From assembly GCF_001458295.1 (NCBI RefSeq), contig NZ_CYUD01000004.1, positions 62,001-126,000 of the forward strand: 64,000 nt of DNA, read 5' to 3'. A program made the translations under genes and the position numbers. Positions 8,731-18,404 of this stretch are shown one piece after another (position 1 is the stretch's first letter; each line of letters starts with the position of its first letter). The notes under the pieces were generated by a model, which ran no database searches, was not told the DNA's origin, and saw nothing but the letters and a program-made list of their open reading frames with translations. This DNA is from Ruegeria denitrificans (GTDB lineage: Bacteria > Pseudomonadota > Alphaproteobacteria > Rhodobacterales > Rhodobacteraceae).

Positions 8731-9921
8731 CTAACTTGCAACAGCAGGACGGTTCGCCAGATCAGTTGCGAACTCGCAGATCGTCGACAAGGCCGCTGCG
8801 AACCGTTCGTCGTCAATGGTCATGGCCACGCGGATATGACCGGCAGCTGCTGACCCAAAACTCTCACCCGGCATCACGGCAATGGCGTGTGTATCCAACA
8901 GGGCGTTGGCGAAATCCTCACCGCCGAGACCCGTGGCGCGGATGTCTAGCATCAGGTACATGGCTCCTTGCGCCGGAACCAGACCAACCGTGTTCTGGGC
9001 TTTCAAAATATCCACGGCAAGCTCACGTCGCCTGCGGAAGGGCGCGGCGATCTGCTCCTCCAGCGCGCTGCCTGCGTTCAGAGCGAAACTGGCGGCATCC
9101 TGAATAAACCCGGGAACCCCGTAGGTGGTGTGCGTGGCGAGGTTTATCAGATGCGAAATTACCTCTTCCGGTCCAACAATCCAACCGCAGCGCGAACCGG
9201 TCATGGCGTGCGACTTGGACATCGATCCGACGACCAATGTACGTTCGGCCATTTCCGGCAGGGTGCGCGGCGAAATATGTGAGCCTTCCCAAACCTGTGT
9301 ATCGTAAACCTCATCTGAAATTAGCCAAAGATCACGTCTGCGACAAACTTCGGCGATCCCTTCGAGCGTCCGACGGGAATAGACGACTCCGGTGGGGTTG
9401 TTTGGAGTGTTAATCAATAGAGATACCGCACCCTCTGCAGCGGCGTCGATTTGCTCGGCACGCGGTTGGAACGCATCTTTGGAGGTCGTCTCAATCGCCC
9501 GTGCCACCGCGCCAGCGCCGCGGATCGTACCGGGATAAGTGGCATAGTAAGGGTCCAGATAAAGACCAACATCACCCGGATCGCAAACCGCAAAATGCGC
9601 AGCGAACAAGGCCGATTGCCCACCGGGGGTGATCAGCACGTTGTGGCGGATGGTGGGTACACCGGTGCGCGCTTGCAGCCGGGCGGCCACAGTATCGCGA
9701 AGCAAATCCGTGCCGGGCACCATTGCATAGCCGGTGTGGCCCTGACGTGCCGAAAGGTCCATGGCCTCAAGAATCGCAGAATCGGTGCGGACGTCATGTT
9801 CGCCAATAGTCAGTTCAGTTACAGCATAGCCGTCGCTGATCATCCGCCGGGCACGATAGAACACATCCCAGCCGTCACTGCCGCCGCCGGTCAGATGAGT
9901 AATACGCTGCGACAATTTCAT
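8731..9921 (-). CDS. Class I/II pyridoxal-phosphate aminotransferase
   Basis: The 396-residue protein has the aspartate-aminotransferase fold (type I). Visible signatures are ITPGGQSALF for cofactor phosphate contacts, NTPNNPTG at about residue 170, SDEVYD for the PLP-nitrogen aspartate and tyrosine, and SMSKSHAMTGSRCGW with the Schiff-base lysine and phosphate-binding arginine near residue 235. The C-terminal HIRVAM supplies the carboxylate-binding arginine. Overall look is closest to arginine:pyruvate-type or general amino-acid transaminases, but substrate cannot be set from sequence. It is a single gene, divergent from cysS. Confidence 0.88.
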   Translation of the reverse strand: MKLSQRITHLTGGGSDGWDVFYRARRMISDGYAVTELTIGEHDVRTDSAILEAMDLSARQGHTGYAMVPGTDLLRDTVAARLQARTGVPTIRHNVLITPGGQSALFAAHFAVCDPGDVGLYLDPYYATYPGTIRGAGAVARAIETTSKDAFQPRAEQIDAAAEGAVSLLINTPNNPTGVVYSRRTLEGIAEVCRRRDLWLISDEVYDTQVWEGSHISPRTLPEMAERTLVVGSMSKSHAMTGSRCGWIVGPEEVISHLINLATHTTYGVPGFIQDAASFALNAGSALEEQIAAPFRRRRELAVDILKAQNTVGLVPAQGAMYLMLDIRATGLGGEDFANALLDTHAIAVMPGESFGSAAAGHIRVAMTIDDERFAAALSTICEFATDLANRPAVAS

Positions 9922-10186
9922 GACCTGCCTCCGTCTGGTGTTCTTCGCAGAATGGGCCAGAGCCGTTGGTTAATGTCAATCGGCGAAACAGGTGGACAGA
10001 ACTCAAGGCTTGGCGCAGGGCGGTCCACGTGATATTGGGGCAATATGAACCCGATGACCTGCATCATTATTTGCTGCATTTCCTGCTGATACTTCAAGCG
10101 GGCCGGTTTCTTTCGTTTTCATCCCTGAGACAAGTTGCTAAGCCCGCGTCAACGCGACCAGCCATGCTGTCTTTAGGAGCCGACCG

Positions 10187-11584
10187 ATGACGACGATCAA
10201 ACTGCACAACACCCGGACGCGGACGAAAGAGGATTTCGTGCCGATCAGCGCCGACAATGTGCGGATGTATGTCTGTGGGCCTACCGTTTACGACCGTGCC
10301 CATCTGGGCAACGCACGGCCTGTCGTAGTGTTCGACGTGCTCTACCGGTTATTGCGGCACGCTTATGGCGGGGGTCACGTGACCTATGTGCGCAATTTCA
10401 CCGACGTAGATGATAAGATCAACGCGACCGCTTTGGCACGGCAACAGGCCGGGGCCAAGGGCACGTTGGAGCAGTTGGTGCAGGAGCGGTCGGACGAAAC
10501 CATAGGTTGGTATCTGCACGATATGGGCGCGCTTGGGGCGTTGGAGCCCAATGAAATGCCGCGCGCTACGCAATACGTTGCGCAGATGATTGCGATGATC
10601 GAAGACCTAATCGCCAAGGGCCATGCTTACGCGGCCGAGGGGCACGTACTGTTCGCAGTCGACAGTTGGAAAGAACATTACGGCGAATTATCGGGCCGGT
10701 CCGTCGACGACATGATCGCGGGCGCTCGGGTCGAGGTTGCGCCTTACAAGAAAAACCCGATGGATTTCGTGCTGTGGAAGCCATCGACCGATGAATTGCC
10801 GGGGTGGGACTCCCCTTGGGGCCGGGGGCGCCCGGGCTGGCACATCGAATGCTCGGCGATGAGTTACGAGCTGTTGGGCGAGAGTTTTGACATCCATGGC
10901 GGCGGCAATGACTTGATGTTCCCGCATCATGAGAATGAGATCGCACAGAGCAAGTGTGCCCATCCGCATGGTGAGTTCGCAAAGGTCTGGCTGCACAATG
11001 AGATGCTGCAGGTGGAAGGCAAGAAGATGTCCAAATCCCTGGGCAATTTCTTCACCGTGCATGATCTGCTGGAACAGGGCGTGCCGGGTGAGGTTATCCG
11101 CTTTGTCTTCCTGCAGACCCATTATCGCAAGCCGATGGACTGGACCGAGAAGAAGGCGCGTGAGGCTGAGGCAACGCTGCGCAAGTGGCGGGCGCTGACA
11201 ACGGGCATCGAGCCCGCCGCTAGCGCTGCACCCGCAGTCGTCGCTGCGCTGAGTGACGACCTGAACACTGCGGGCGCTTTGGCTGAACTCTACCGCCTGG
11301 CTGCGGATGGGAATGCTGCAGGCTTGTTGGCCAGCGCGCAATTGCTGGGTCTCTTGATCCCAGAGATGGGGGAGTGGGCGGATACCACATCGGCGGATTT
11401 GTCTTTACATGCGGACCGGTTGGCAGACGCGCGAGCCATTGCGATGCAAAGCAAGGATTTCTCGGAAGTGGATCGTCTGAAAGCCGCCTATTTGGCCGCT
11501 GGGTTGGAAGTTCGTATGAGCAAAGATGGGGTTGAACTGGTGCCTGGTGCCGGATTTGACCCAGCCAAGCTGGAGGAGGTGTGA
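10187..11584 (+). CDS. cysS: Cysteinyl-tRNA synthetase
   Basis: The 465-residue enzyme charges tRNA-Cys in the cytoplasm. Motifs in order are YVCGPTVYD with the first zinc cysteine, the HIGH variant HLGN at about residue 37, WHIECSAM with a zinc cysteine, [15 protein letters not shown], and KMSKS at about residue 280. Length is normal. AGGAG is 6 bases before the ATG at 10187. The stop overlaps the cimA start (TGATG), so translation is coupled to it. Confidence 0.97.
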   Translation: MTTIKLHNTRTRTKEDFVPISADNVRMYVCGPTVYDRAHLGNARPVVVFDVLYRLLRHAYGGGHVTYVRNFTDVDDKINATALARQQAGAKGTLEQLVQERSDETIGWYLHDMGALGALEPNEMPRATQYVAQMIAMIEDLIAKGHAYAAEGHVLFAVDSWKEHYGELSGRSVDDMIAGARVEVAPYKKNPMDFVLWKPSTDELPGWDSPWGRGRPGWHIECSAMSYELLGESFDIHGGGNDLMFPHHENEIAQSKCAHPHGEFAKVWLHNEMLQVEGKKMSKSLGNFFTVHDLLEQGVPGEVIRFVFLQTHYRKPMDWTEKKAREAEATLRKWRALTTGIEPAASAAPAVVAALSDDLNTAGALAELYRLAADGNAAGLLASAQLLGLLIPEMGEWADTTSADLSLHADRLADARAIAMQSKDFSEVDRLKAAYLAAGLEVRMSKDGVELVPGAGFDPAKLEEV

Positions 11585-13218
11585 TGACCAAGGAACGCCT
11601 CTATCTCTACGACACCACCCTGCGCGATGGGCAGCAGACTCAGGGCGTGCAGTTTTCGACCTCTGAGAAAGTGCAGATCGCGCAGGCGCTGGACGCGTTG
11701 GGGGTCGACTATATCGAAGGCGGTTGGCCGGGCGCGAACCCAACCGACAGCGCGTTTTTCGATGTTGCGCCCAAGACCTCGGCCCGTCTGACCGCGTTTG
11801 GCATGACCAAACGAGCAGGGCGGTCGGCCGAGAATGACGATGTTCTGGCCGCTGTAATGAACGCGGGCACGCAGACGGTCTGTCTGGTTGGCAAATCGCA
11901 TGATTACCATGTGACGCACGCGCTGGGTATCTCGCTGGAGGAGAATGTCGAGAACGTCCGTGCCTCGGTTGCGCATATCGTGGCGCAGGGGCGTGAAGCG
12001 CTTTTCGATGCTGAGCATTTCTTTGACGGGTACAAGGACAACCCCGGCTATGCGGTTCAGGTGTGTCAGGCGGCCTTGGACGCCGGTGCGCGCTGGGTTG
12101 TGCTGTGCGACACCAATGGCGGCGCACTGCCCGCCGAGGTGACGCGGATCGTGACCGAAGTGATTGCCGCCGGATTGCCCGGTGACCGCTTGGGCATTCA
12201 CACCCACAACGATACCGAAAACGCGGTGGCTTGCTCTCTGGCCGCTGTCGATGCGGGCGCGCGGCAGATACAAGGCACGCTGAACGGGTTGGGTGAGCGA
12301 TGCGGCAATGCGAACCTGACCGCTCTGATCCCGACTTTGCTGTTAAAGGAGCCCTATGCGTCAGGTTTTGATATTGGTGTTAGCGAACAGGCCTTGGCCG
12401 GCTTGACGCGGGTCAGTCGGATGCTGGACGATATCCTGAACCGGGTGCCCAGCAAGCAATCGGCCTATGTCGGCGCCTCGGCCTTTGCGCACAAGGCGGG
12501 GCTGCACGCCAGCGCGATCCTCAAGGACCCGTCGACTTATGAACATGTCGACCCGGCCTCGGTCGGGAATGCGCGGATCATCCCGATGTCGAACCAGGCG
12601 GGGCAGTCGAACCTGCGCAAACGCCTTACTGAGGCCGGTCTGTCCGTGGAAAAAGACAACCCGGCGCTGGGGAGCATTCTGGATCGGATCAAGCAGCGCG
12701 AGGCCGAGGGGTATTCCTATGACACCGCGCAGGCCAGTTTTGAGCTGCTGGCGCGTGATGAGTTGGGGCAGCTGCCCGAGTTCTTTGAGGTCAAGCGCTA
12801 TAAGGTGACCGTTGAGCGGCGCAAGAACAAGTACAACAAGATGGTCAGCCTATCCGAAGCCGTCGTTGTTGTGAAAGTCGACGGGGAAAAGAAACTGTCG
12901 GTTAGCGAGTCTTTGGACGAGGACGGCAGTGACCGGGGGCCGGTGAACGCGCTGGCCAAAGCGCTGGCCAAGGATCTGGGGCAGTATTCGCAGATTTTGT
13001 CCGACATGCGTCTGGTCGACTTCAAGGTCCGCATCACGCAGGGCGGCACCGAGGCGGTGACCCGCGTGATAATCGACAGCGAAGACGGGCAGGGGCGGCG
13101 TTGGTCTACCGTGGGCGTAAGCGCGAACATAGTCGATGCCTCGTTCGAAGCGCTGTTGGACGCGATACAGTGGAAACTGGTGCGCGATTGCGGGTCACAG
13201 ACGGCGGTGGCCGAGTGA
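11584..13218 (+). CDS. cimA: (R)-citramalate synthase
   Basis: The 544-residue protein belongs to the isopropylmalate/citramalate/homocitrate synthase family and condenses acetyl-CoA with pyruvate, giving a threonine-independent route to 2-oxobutyrate and isoleucine. The catalytic barrel opens with LYDTTLRDGQQTQGVQFS, has HTHNDTENAVA for metal-binding histidines, and GTLNGLGERCGNANL. The last 140 residues form the LeuA-type regulatory domain. GGAGGAGG just before the ATG at 11584 supports that start; an in-frame GTG lies one codon earlier. It overlaps cysS upstream and the next gene downstream. The TIGR00977-like architecture favours citramalate over isopropylmalate synthase. Confidence 0.92.
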   Translation: MTKERLYLYDTTLRDGQQTQGVQFSTSEKVQIAQALDALGVDYIEGGWPGANPTDSAFFDVAPKTSARLTAFGMTKRAGRSAENDDVLAAVMNAGTQTVCLVGKSHDYHVTHALGISLEENVENVRASVAHIVAQGREALFDAEHFFDGYKDNPGYAVQVCQAALDAGARWVVLCDTNGGALPAEVTRIVTEVIAAGLPGDRLGIHTHNDTENAVACSLAAVDAGARQIQGTLNGLGERCGNANLTALIPTLLLKEPYASGFDIGVSEQALAGLTRVSRMLDDILNRVPSKQSAYVGASAFAHKAGLHASAILKDPSTYEHVDPASVGNARIIPMSNQAGQSNLRKRLTEAGLSVEKDNPALGSILDRIKQREAEGYSYDTAQASFELLARDELGQLPEFFEVKRYKVTVERRKNKYNKMVSLSEAVVVVKVDGEKKLSVSESLDEDGSDRGPVNALAKALAKDLGQYSQILSDMRLVDFKVRITQGGTEAVTRVIIDSEDGQGRRWSTVGVSANIVDASFEALLDAIQWKLVRDCGSQTAVAE

Positions 13219-13997
13219 GCGTAGATTTTGATGATGACGTTAAGGCCTGCGCAGCATTGGTGCATCGCGCCGATCCTGATCGGTTTATGGCGGTCATGGC
13301 GGCACCCGTTGCCGTACGGCCTAAACTGTTCCCGCTCTATGCGCTGAATGTCGAGGTTGCTCGGGCCCCTTGGGTCACGCAAGAGACAATGATCGCTGAG
13401 ATGCGCCTGCAATGGTGGCGCGATGCGCTGCAAGAGATCGCCGACGGTAAAGCGGTGCGTCGGCATGAGGTCGTGACGCCTCTGTCCCAGGTTCTGTCAC
13501 CCGATCTGGCCGCCATGTTGGATGAGTATGTGGCCGTAAGGCGTTGGGATATTTACCGTGATCCGTTTGAGGACGAAGCGCATTTCGACGCCTATATCAA
13601 CCATAGCGCCGGATCCTTGATGGTCGCAGCCGCGCAGGTTCTGGGTGAAGCGGACGAAGCTGTGCTGCGCGATTTCGGCTATGGCGTAGGGGTTGCGAAC
13701 TGGTTTCGGGCGATACCTGATCTTGAGGCGCGTGGTCGTATTCCTTTGCTTGACGGCACGCCTGAAAGCGTACGGGCGTTGGCGCAAAAAGCCTTGGACA
13801 GGCTTCAGCGCGCACGGTCAAACGCTGCGGGGATTTCAAGTGATGCCCGTCCAGCTTTATTTGCGGGGTGGCAGGCGGAATGGGTTTTGCGACAGGTCGT
13901 GGCGCGCCCGGACCGTGTTGCGGCTGGGGATCTGGCCCAGGGTGAAATTCGCCGCAGAGCGTCCTTGATGTGGTCCGTCGCCAGCGGGCGCTGGTAG
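13215..13997 (+). CDS. Squalene/phytoene-synthase family protein (NDUFAF6-like)
   Basis: The protein has 260 residues starting at a GTG (13215) that overlaps the cimA stop; the longer upstream frame lies wholly inside cimA. It shows the isoprenoid-synthase helical fold of COG1562: LFPLYALNVEVARAP, MRLQWWRDAL, and YINHSAGSLMVAAAQ. The first aspartate-rich motif normally needed to bind prenyl diphosphate is not evident (NVEVAR occupies that place). This suggests a non-catalytic member like the complex I assembly factor NDUFAF6 rather than a carotenoid enzyme. No carotenoid genes are nearby. Confidence 0.78.
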   Translation: MSVDFDDDVKACAALVHRADPDRFMAVMAAPVAVRPKLFPLYALNVEVARAPWVTQETMIAEMRLQWWRDALQEIADGKAVRRHEVVTPLSQVLSPDLAAMLDEYVAVRRWDIYRDPFEDEAHFDAYINHSAGSLMVAAAQVLGEADEAVLRDFGYGVGVANWFRAIPDLEARGRIPLLDGTPESVRALAQKALDRLQRARSNAAGISSDARPALFAGWQAEWVLRQVVARPDRVAAGDLAQGEIRRRASLMWSVASGRW

Positions 13998-14000
13998 GTG

Positions 14001-15227
14001 TCAGACCGTTTCCGGTTCAGAGGGTTTCAGAACCAACCACAGCAGCGCACCGCCTGCCAGTGTCAACAGCGGGATCATGGCTAGGTTCACGGCGGTCCAT
14101 CCCTCGACTGGTGACCCGCCCGAGCAGTTCATCAACCCGCCCGAAGCGAGCGATGCAAGCGTCACTCCGCCAAACACCAGCAGGTCGTTCAGCCCCTGCA
14201 TCCGTCCGCGTTCGTTCACGTCGTGCGACGCGGCCAGCATGGTGGTGGCGCCGATAAAGCCAAAGTTCCAGCCAATGCCCAGCAGGATCAAAGCGACGAA
14301 GAAATTGCCCAGCTCGACCCCTTGCAGCGCGACCACCCCGGCCCCAGCCAGAATGGCAAGGCCAAAGGCCACGATCTTTTCCACTCCGAAACGCGCGATC
14401 AATTGGCCAGTGAAAAAGCTGGGCACATACATGGCCAGAACATGTGTGGTAACGACATCGGCGGCGTCATTGGCGCTGAAACCGCAGCCCACAACAGCAA
14501 GTGGGGTTGAGGTCATAACAAGGTTCATCAATGCGTAAGACACCATTGCGCAGATGATCGCCACGGCGATGCGCGGAGTCTTCAGCATTTCAAGCCGGGT
14601 CCGTCCTTTGGGGGCATCTTCCCTGGGCTTTTCGGGCGTCGGGATATCGAGGAAGAAAAACAGCCCCGAGCCAAGGAGGTTCATCGCGATCACGGCCAGA
14701 TAAGTGCCAAAGAACGGGATTACATAGGCAGTCGAGGTCAATTTGACGATCTGCGGACCGATGATGGCCGCCGCCAACCCTCCTGCCATGACATAGGAAA
14801 TAGCCTTGGGTCGAAATGCGTCAGACGCGGTATCAGCTGCTGCAAAGCGGTAAAAACCGTGCGCGCTCATGTAGATACCGGTCAGCAGGCTTCCCAAGAG
14901 GAAGATTGGGAACGAGCCCAAAAATAGACCGTACGCGCCGACCGCGCCGCCGCAGGCCCCAGCCGTGGCGCCGACCAGAAAACCCACGCGCCGTCCCCAG
15001 CGTTGCATGATCGCGGAAATTGGCGTGGCCGCCAGCATCGACCCCAAAACGATCAGCGAAATGGGCAGGGTGGCGAGGCAGGGGTTGGATGCCAGCGATT
15101 GCCCCGCCAAGCCGCCGACAATAAAGATCATCGGCATCTGAGCGCCCAGCACAGCTTGTGCCGCCACCAATACCGCGACGTTGCGTTTGGCCTGGCTGTT
15201 GTCTGGGGTTGATGCAGTCAGTGTCAT
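14001..15227 (-). CDS. Major facilitator superfamily transporter
   Basis: The 408-residue inner-membrane protein has about 12 hydrophobic segments and the MFS loop 2-3 signature as MQRWGRRVGFLVGA (residues about 74-87). A short acidic-free cytoplasmic loop with KPREDAPKGRTR sits in the middle. It ends 4 bases from the convergent squalene-synthase-like gene and is a single gene. Substrate cannot be deduced. Confidence 0.88.
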   Translation of the reverse strand: MTLTASTPDNSQAKRNVAVLVAAQAVLGAQMPMIFIVGGLAGQSLASNPCLATLPISLIVLGSMLAATPISAIMQRWGRRVGFLVGATAGACGGAVGAYGLFLGSFPIFLLGSLLTGIYMSAHGFYRFAAADTASDAFRPKAISYVMAGGLAAAIIGPQIVKLTSTAYVIPFFGTYLAVIAMNLLGSGLFFFLDIPTPEKPREDAPKGRTRLEMLKTPRIAVAIICAMVSYALMNLVMTSTPLAVVGCGFSANDAADVVTTHVLAMYVPSFFTGQLIARFGVEKIVAFGLAILAGAGVVALQGVELGNFFVALILLGIGWNFGFIGATTMLAASHDVNERGRMQGLNDLLVFGGVTLASLASGGLMNCSGGSPVEGWTAVNLAMIPLLTLAGGALLWLVLKPSEPETV

Positions 15228-15325
15228 GTGCTCATGCGTATCTTTGAAAAGTCAGTCATACAAGCGGGTTGCATCTGCGACAAAGCAACCTACCGTGATC
15301 GCAACATCAACTTGCCGGAGGGCCC

Positions 15326-15958
15326 ATGTCGGTCGGACGCATCATTGAAACTCCCGACTGTGTTGCAGAAGGGGCTGAATGGTTGGCCGGGAAATGCCCG
15401 CGCATGGCTTGGGCGATGGAACAGACCGGGCCTTTACCCCTGCGTCGTCGCCCAGACGGGTTTGCTCAGCTTCTCAGCGCCATAATCAGTCAGCAAGTCA
15501 GTGTTGCCTCGGCCAGCGCTATTTGGAAACGCATGCAGGATGCGAAACTGACCGGGCCGCGCAAGATCATGTGGGCCACCGATGACGATCTGAGGGCCGC
15601 CGGGTTGAGCCGGCAAAAGATACGTTATGCTCGTGCGCTGGCTGATGCGCGTATTGATTACAAAGCATTACGTGATGCTCCTAATTCAGACATCATAGCA
15701 ACGTTGACCGAAATACCGGGGATTGGCGTCTGGACCGCAGAGATATATGCCATGTTCTCTTTAGGCCGTGCTGACGTCATCGCGCCGGGCGATCTGGCGC
15801 TGCAAGAGGCGGCGCGTATCCTTTATGATCTGCCCAAACGCCCGACAGACAAAGAGCTGCGCCAGATGGCCGAAGCCTGGTCGCCCTGGCGGTCGGTTGC
15901 GGCGCGTGTGTTGTGGGCCTATTACCGGGTGGCCAAAGAACGAGAAGGGATCAGATGA
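15326..15958 (+). CDS. DNA-3-methyladenine glycosylase (AlkA/HhH-GPD superfamily)
   Basis: The 210-residue base-excision enzyme removes alkylated purines. The helix-hairpin-helix is LTEIPGIGVWTAEIYAM at about residues 127-143, followed by the GPD loop with the catalytic aspartate in APGDLALQ. LLSAIISQQVSVASA near residue 50 is typical of AlkA-type enzymes. It is shorter than E. coli AlkA because it lacks the N-terminal beta domain, as in many alphaproteobacterial members. The stop overlaps the start of the next gene (ATGA). Confidence 0.9.
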   Translation: MSVGRIIETPDCVAEGAEWLAGKCPRMAWAMEQTGPLPLRRRPDGFAQLLSAIISQQVSVASASAIWKRMQDAKLTGPRKIMWATDDDLRAAGLSRQKIRYARALADARIDYKALRDAPNSDIIATLTEIPGIGVWTAEIYAMFSLGRADVIAPGDLALQEAARILYDLPKRPTDKELRQMAEAWSPWRSVAARVLWAYYRVAKEREGIR

Positions 15959-16620
15959 CACGGGTATTGAATGCGCTCCGAAAAGAGCCGGTTTCGGGCG
16001 ATACACGCTCGGTCGTGGTGTTCGTGCACGGCTATGGGGCCAATGGCGCTGACCTGTTGGGTCTGGCCGATCCGTTGGGCGAACACTTGCCAGACACACT
16101 GTTTGTCGCCCCCGACGCGCCCGAGCAGATCCCCGGGATGCCAAATGGTTTCCAATGGTTTCCGATCCCATGGATTGACGGCTCGTCCGAAGAAGAGGCG
16201 CGCCGCGGTATGGAAATGGCGGTTGAGGATTTTAATGCCTTCCTCGACGCCCTGATGGTGGACGAAGATGTTTTGCCGGAACAGGTTGTGCTGTTCGGGT
16301 TTTCGCAAGGCACAATGATGAGCCTACACGTCGCCCCGCGCCGCGAGGACCCTGTGGCTGGTATTGTTGCCTTTTCGGGCCGGTTGCTGGAACCTGATCT
16401 GCTGCCGGACGAGACGGTCAGCCGGATGCCGATCCTTCTGGTTCATGGCGATGTTGATGATGTGGTGCCGCCACAATCGCTGCCCGAGGCCGCCGAAGCG
16501 CTGCAAGAGGCTGGGTTCAAAGAGGTCTACGCGCATGTGATGAAGGGCACCGGTCATGGTATCGCGCCGGATGGCCTGAGTGTCGCGCTGGCCTTCATGC
16601 GTGACAAGCTGAGCCTGTAA
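15955..16620 (+). CDS. Alpha/beta-hydrolase, carboxylesterase/phospholipase family (COG0400)
   Basis: The protein has 221 residues from the ATG at 15955 overlapping the glycosylase stop. It shows VVFVHGYGANG for the oxyanion region, nucleophile elbow GFSQG near residue 117, LLVHGDVDDVVP with the catalytic aspartate near 168, and GTGHGI with the histidine near 201. It resembles cytoplasmic esterases acting on acyl or lysophospholipid substrates. It forms a run with the glycosylase and the following acetyltransferase. Confidence 0.9.
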   Translation: MTRVLNALRKEPVSGDTRSVVVFVHGYGANGADLLGLADPLGEHLPDTLFVAPDAPEQIPGMPNGFQWFPIPWIDGSSEEEARRGMEMAVEDFNAFLDALMVDEDVLPEQVVLFGFSQGTMMSLHVAPRREDPVAGIVAFSGRLLEPDLLPDETVSRMPILLVHGDVDDVVPPQSLPEAAEALQEAGFKEVYAHVMKGTGHGIAPDGLSVALAFMRDKLSL

Positions 16621-16622
16621 GG

Positions 16623-17126
16623 ATGATCGCGGTCCGCCCCATGATGCCCGAGGACGTGGCAACAGCCTGCCGCGTCCTCAATGACATCATCGAAATCGGG
16701 GGCAGTACCGCGTTTGAAATCCCGTTTTCTGAATCGCTGTTTGTACAAAGCTACCTGGATGGCGTCGATAAGATCTGCAGCCACGTCGTGTTAGGTGATC
16801 AGGGTGAGGTGGCTGGTTTTCAGTGGTTAGGGACGTATGACACCTTGCCACAGGACTGTGCTGATATTGCGACCTTTACACGCCGCCAGCCCGTGTTGAA
16901 GGGGGCAGGTCGGGCCTTGTTCGCGGAAACGTCTAAAATCGCGGCGGCAATGGGGTTTACTGCGATCAATGCAACCATCCGTGCCGATAACCGGATGGGT
17001 CTGAGTTACTACGACAAGATGGGGTTTCGCGACTACTCGGTCGCCTATAGCGTGCCTCTGCGGGATGGCACTCCGGTCGACAGAATCTCCAAACGGTTTG
17101 ATTTGGTGGCGGGCCCGGCGCTCTGA
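16623..17126 (+). CDS. GNAT family N-acetyltransferase
   Basis: The 167-residue protein begins IAVRPMMPEDV, the usual first strand of GNAT folds. It has the acetyl-CoA-binding QPVLKGAGRALF near residue 90 (a variant of Q/RxxGxG/A) and NATIRADNRMGLSYYDKMGF for motif B. It starts 2 bases after the hydrolase stop and probably shares its mRNA. The overall pattern resembles phosphinothricin-acetyltransferase-like members, but the substrate is unknown. Confidence 0.85.
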   Translation: MIAVRPMMPEDVATACRVLNDIIEIGGSTAFEIPFSESLFVQSYLDGVDKICSHVVLGDQGEVAGFQWLGTYDTLPQDCADIATFTRRQPVLKGAGRALFAETSKIAAAMGFTAINATIRADNRMGLSYYDKMGFRDYSVAYSVPLRDGTPVDRISKRFDLVAGPAL

Positions 17127-17130
17127 GCGG

Positions 17131-17556
17131 TCAGCCCCACAGATGCCCCTCGGCAAACTCGACCGAATTGCCTGACGGGTCGCGCACGTAAAGCGAACGC
17201 GCGCCGTTGGGCCAGTCGAATTCGGCATCTACAGGAATGTTCCAATCCAGCAGATGTTTGCGCATCGTGTCGATCTGCGTGCGTGACAGGACCAGACACA
17301 CATGACCGGGCCCTTGTGCACCATGGGGCGGAACGGGCAGGTCGGGATTGCCCGGCGGTTTTTGGGTTTCTTCCGCGTTGAATAGCAACAAAACCGAGCT
17401 GCCGACTCGAAAGAACACGTGCCGATCCGTCACGCGCTGGATTTTCTCTAACGCCAGTATCTCTCCATAAAACCGCTCGGCCGCATCCAGATCGTCGACA
17501 TAAAGCGCGGCTTCAAGGATGCCACTTGGTGCTGGGATATCTGGTGTGACTTTCAT
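17131..17556 (-). CDS. VOC superfamily protein (glyoxalase/bleomycin-resistance fold)
   Basis: The 141-residue protein has paired beta-alpha-beta-beta-beta modules. The first starts ILEAALYVDDLDAAERFYGEIL, and the second contains GPGHVCLVLS and ends RSLYVRDPSGNSVEFAEGHLWG. The final glutamate in VEFAE is a usual metal ligand. The family includes glyoxalases, dioxygenases and resistance proteins; nothing here fixes which. It is convergent with the GNAT gene. Confidence 0.85.
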   Translation of the reverse strand: MKVTPDIPAPSGILEAALYVDDLDAAERFYGEILALEKIQRVTDRHVFFRVGSSVLLLFNAEETQKPPGNPDLPVPPHGAQGPGHVCLVLSRTQIDTMRKHLLDWNIPVDAEFDWPNGARSLYVRDPSGNSVEFAEGHLWG

Positions 17557-17587
17557 GTTGTAAGTCTATCACAACACGCGGTTTTTG

Positions 17588-18193
17588 TCACCGGCGCGGG
17601 CGGCGATCCCGTTTGCGCTGCGGAGTAGCGTTCAATGTTGGCATAGCTAGGCTATCCCATTGGCCCGGTTCCAGCCCATCCAGCGACCAGTCGCCGATCC
17701 GGGCGCGGATCAGCCGCAGGGTCGGATGGCCCACGGCTGCCGTCATCCGCCGCACTTGTCGGTTTCGCCCCTCGCGGATAGTCAGTTCGATCCAGCAATC
17801 GGGCACCGACTGGCGCACCCGTATCGGCGGATTGCGGGGCCATAATCCCTGCGGTTCATTCATCGGGTGTGCCTTGGCGGGGCGGGTTAGGCCGTCTTTT
17901 AGCTCGACCCCGTCACGTAGGGCGTTCAAGGCAGCAGTATCGGGCAGACCTTCCACCTGAACCCAATAGGTTTTGGCCATTTTGTGCTTGGGATCGGAAA
18001 TCTGTGCCTGTAACCGCCCATTATCGGTCAGCAGCATCAAACCTTCGCTGTCCCGGTCCAGCCGTCCGGCCGGGTATACGCCGGGCAGGTTGATATAGTC
18101 CGACAACGTGCTGCGTGGCGAATCCGCATTGGCGCGGTCGGTAAACTGCGGCAACACGTCGAAAGGTTTGTTGAAGCGAATGAACCAGGACAT
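17588..18193 (-). CDS. RsuA/RluE-type pseudouridine synthase
   Basis: About 201 residues from the ATG at 18193, which gives [14 protein letters not shown]; an ATG four codons upstream is equally possible, and longer frames have no support. The catalytic aspartate is in [16 protein letters not shown], and the C-terminal signature is [20 protein letters not shown]. There is no S4 RNA-binding domain, as in RluE, which modifies uridine 2457 of 23S rRNA. The tail is basic (RKRDRRPRR). It is a single gene. Confidence 0.87.
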   Translation of the reverse strand: MSWFIRFNKPFDVLPQFTDRANADSPRSTLSDYINLPGVYPAGRLDRDSEGLMLLTDNGRLQAQISDPKHKMAKTYWVQVEGLPDTAALNALRDGVELKDGLTRPAKAHPMNEPQGLWPRNPPIRVRQSVPDCWIELTIREGRNRQVRRMTAAVGHPTLRLIRARIGDWSLDGLEPGQWDSLAMPTLNATPQRKRDRRPRR

Positions 18194-18231
18194 GGCAAAC
18201 GCCATAGCCCGCAGGCCACATCTGTGCAACC

Positions 18232-18240
18232 TGTGGATAA
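18232..18240 (-). promoter_or_regulatory. Perfect DnaA-box sequence
   Basis: TGTGGATAA is the reverse complement of the consensus TTATCCACA. It lies in the divergent region between the pseudouridine synthase and HNH genes. A weaker 7-of-9 match (TGTGGAAAC) occurs near 18297. One box of nine bases can occur by chance; a regulatory role for DnaA is only possible. Confidence 0.4.
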
Positions 18241-18302
18241 CTGTCACATAACCGTTACTGCGGCAGCTTAGCAATGCCCGAGATATTGTGGAAACTCAGG
18301 GC

Positions 18303-18330
18303 TTGTCAGAGTTTTAACACGATATATAGT
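18303..18330 (+). promoter_or_regulatory. Predicted sigma-70-type promoter for the HNH gene
   Basis: TTGTCA (18303-18308) and TATAGT (18325-18330) are separated by 16 bases in a locally AT-rich segment, about 75 bases before the HNH start. The -10 hexamer overlaps an inverted repeat TTAAC-N10-GTTAA (18314-18333), a possible operator. Confidence 0.45.
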
Positions 18331-18404
18331 TAAGTTAAGGCCGGGGCGGGTGTTCCCCGCTCTGATGTCAAAAAGGGCAGAGCAGAGCGAGGAGCGATTC
18401 TGAT

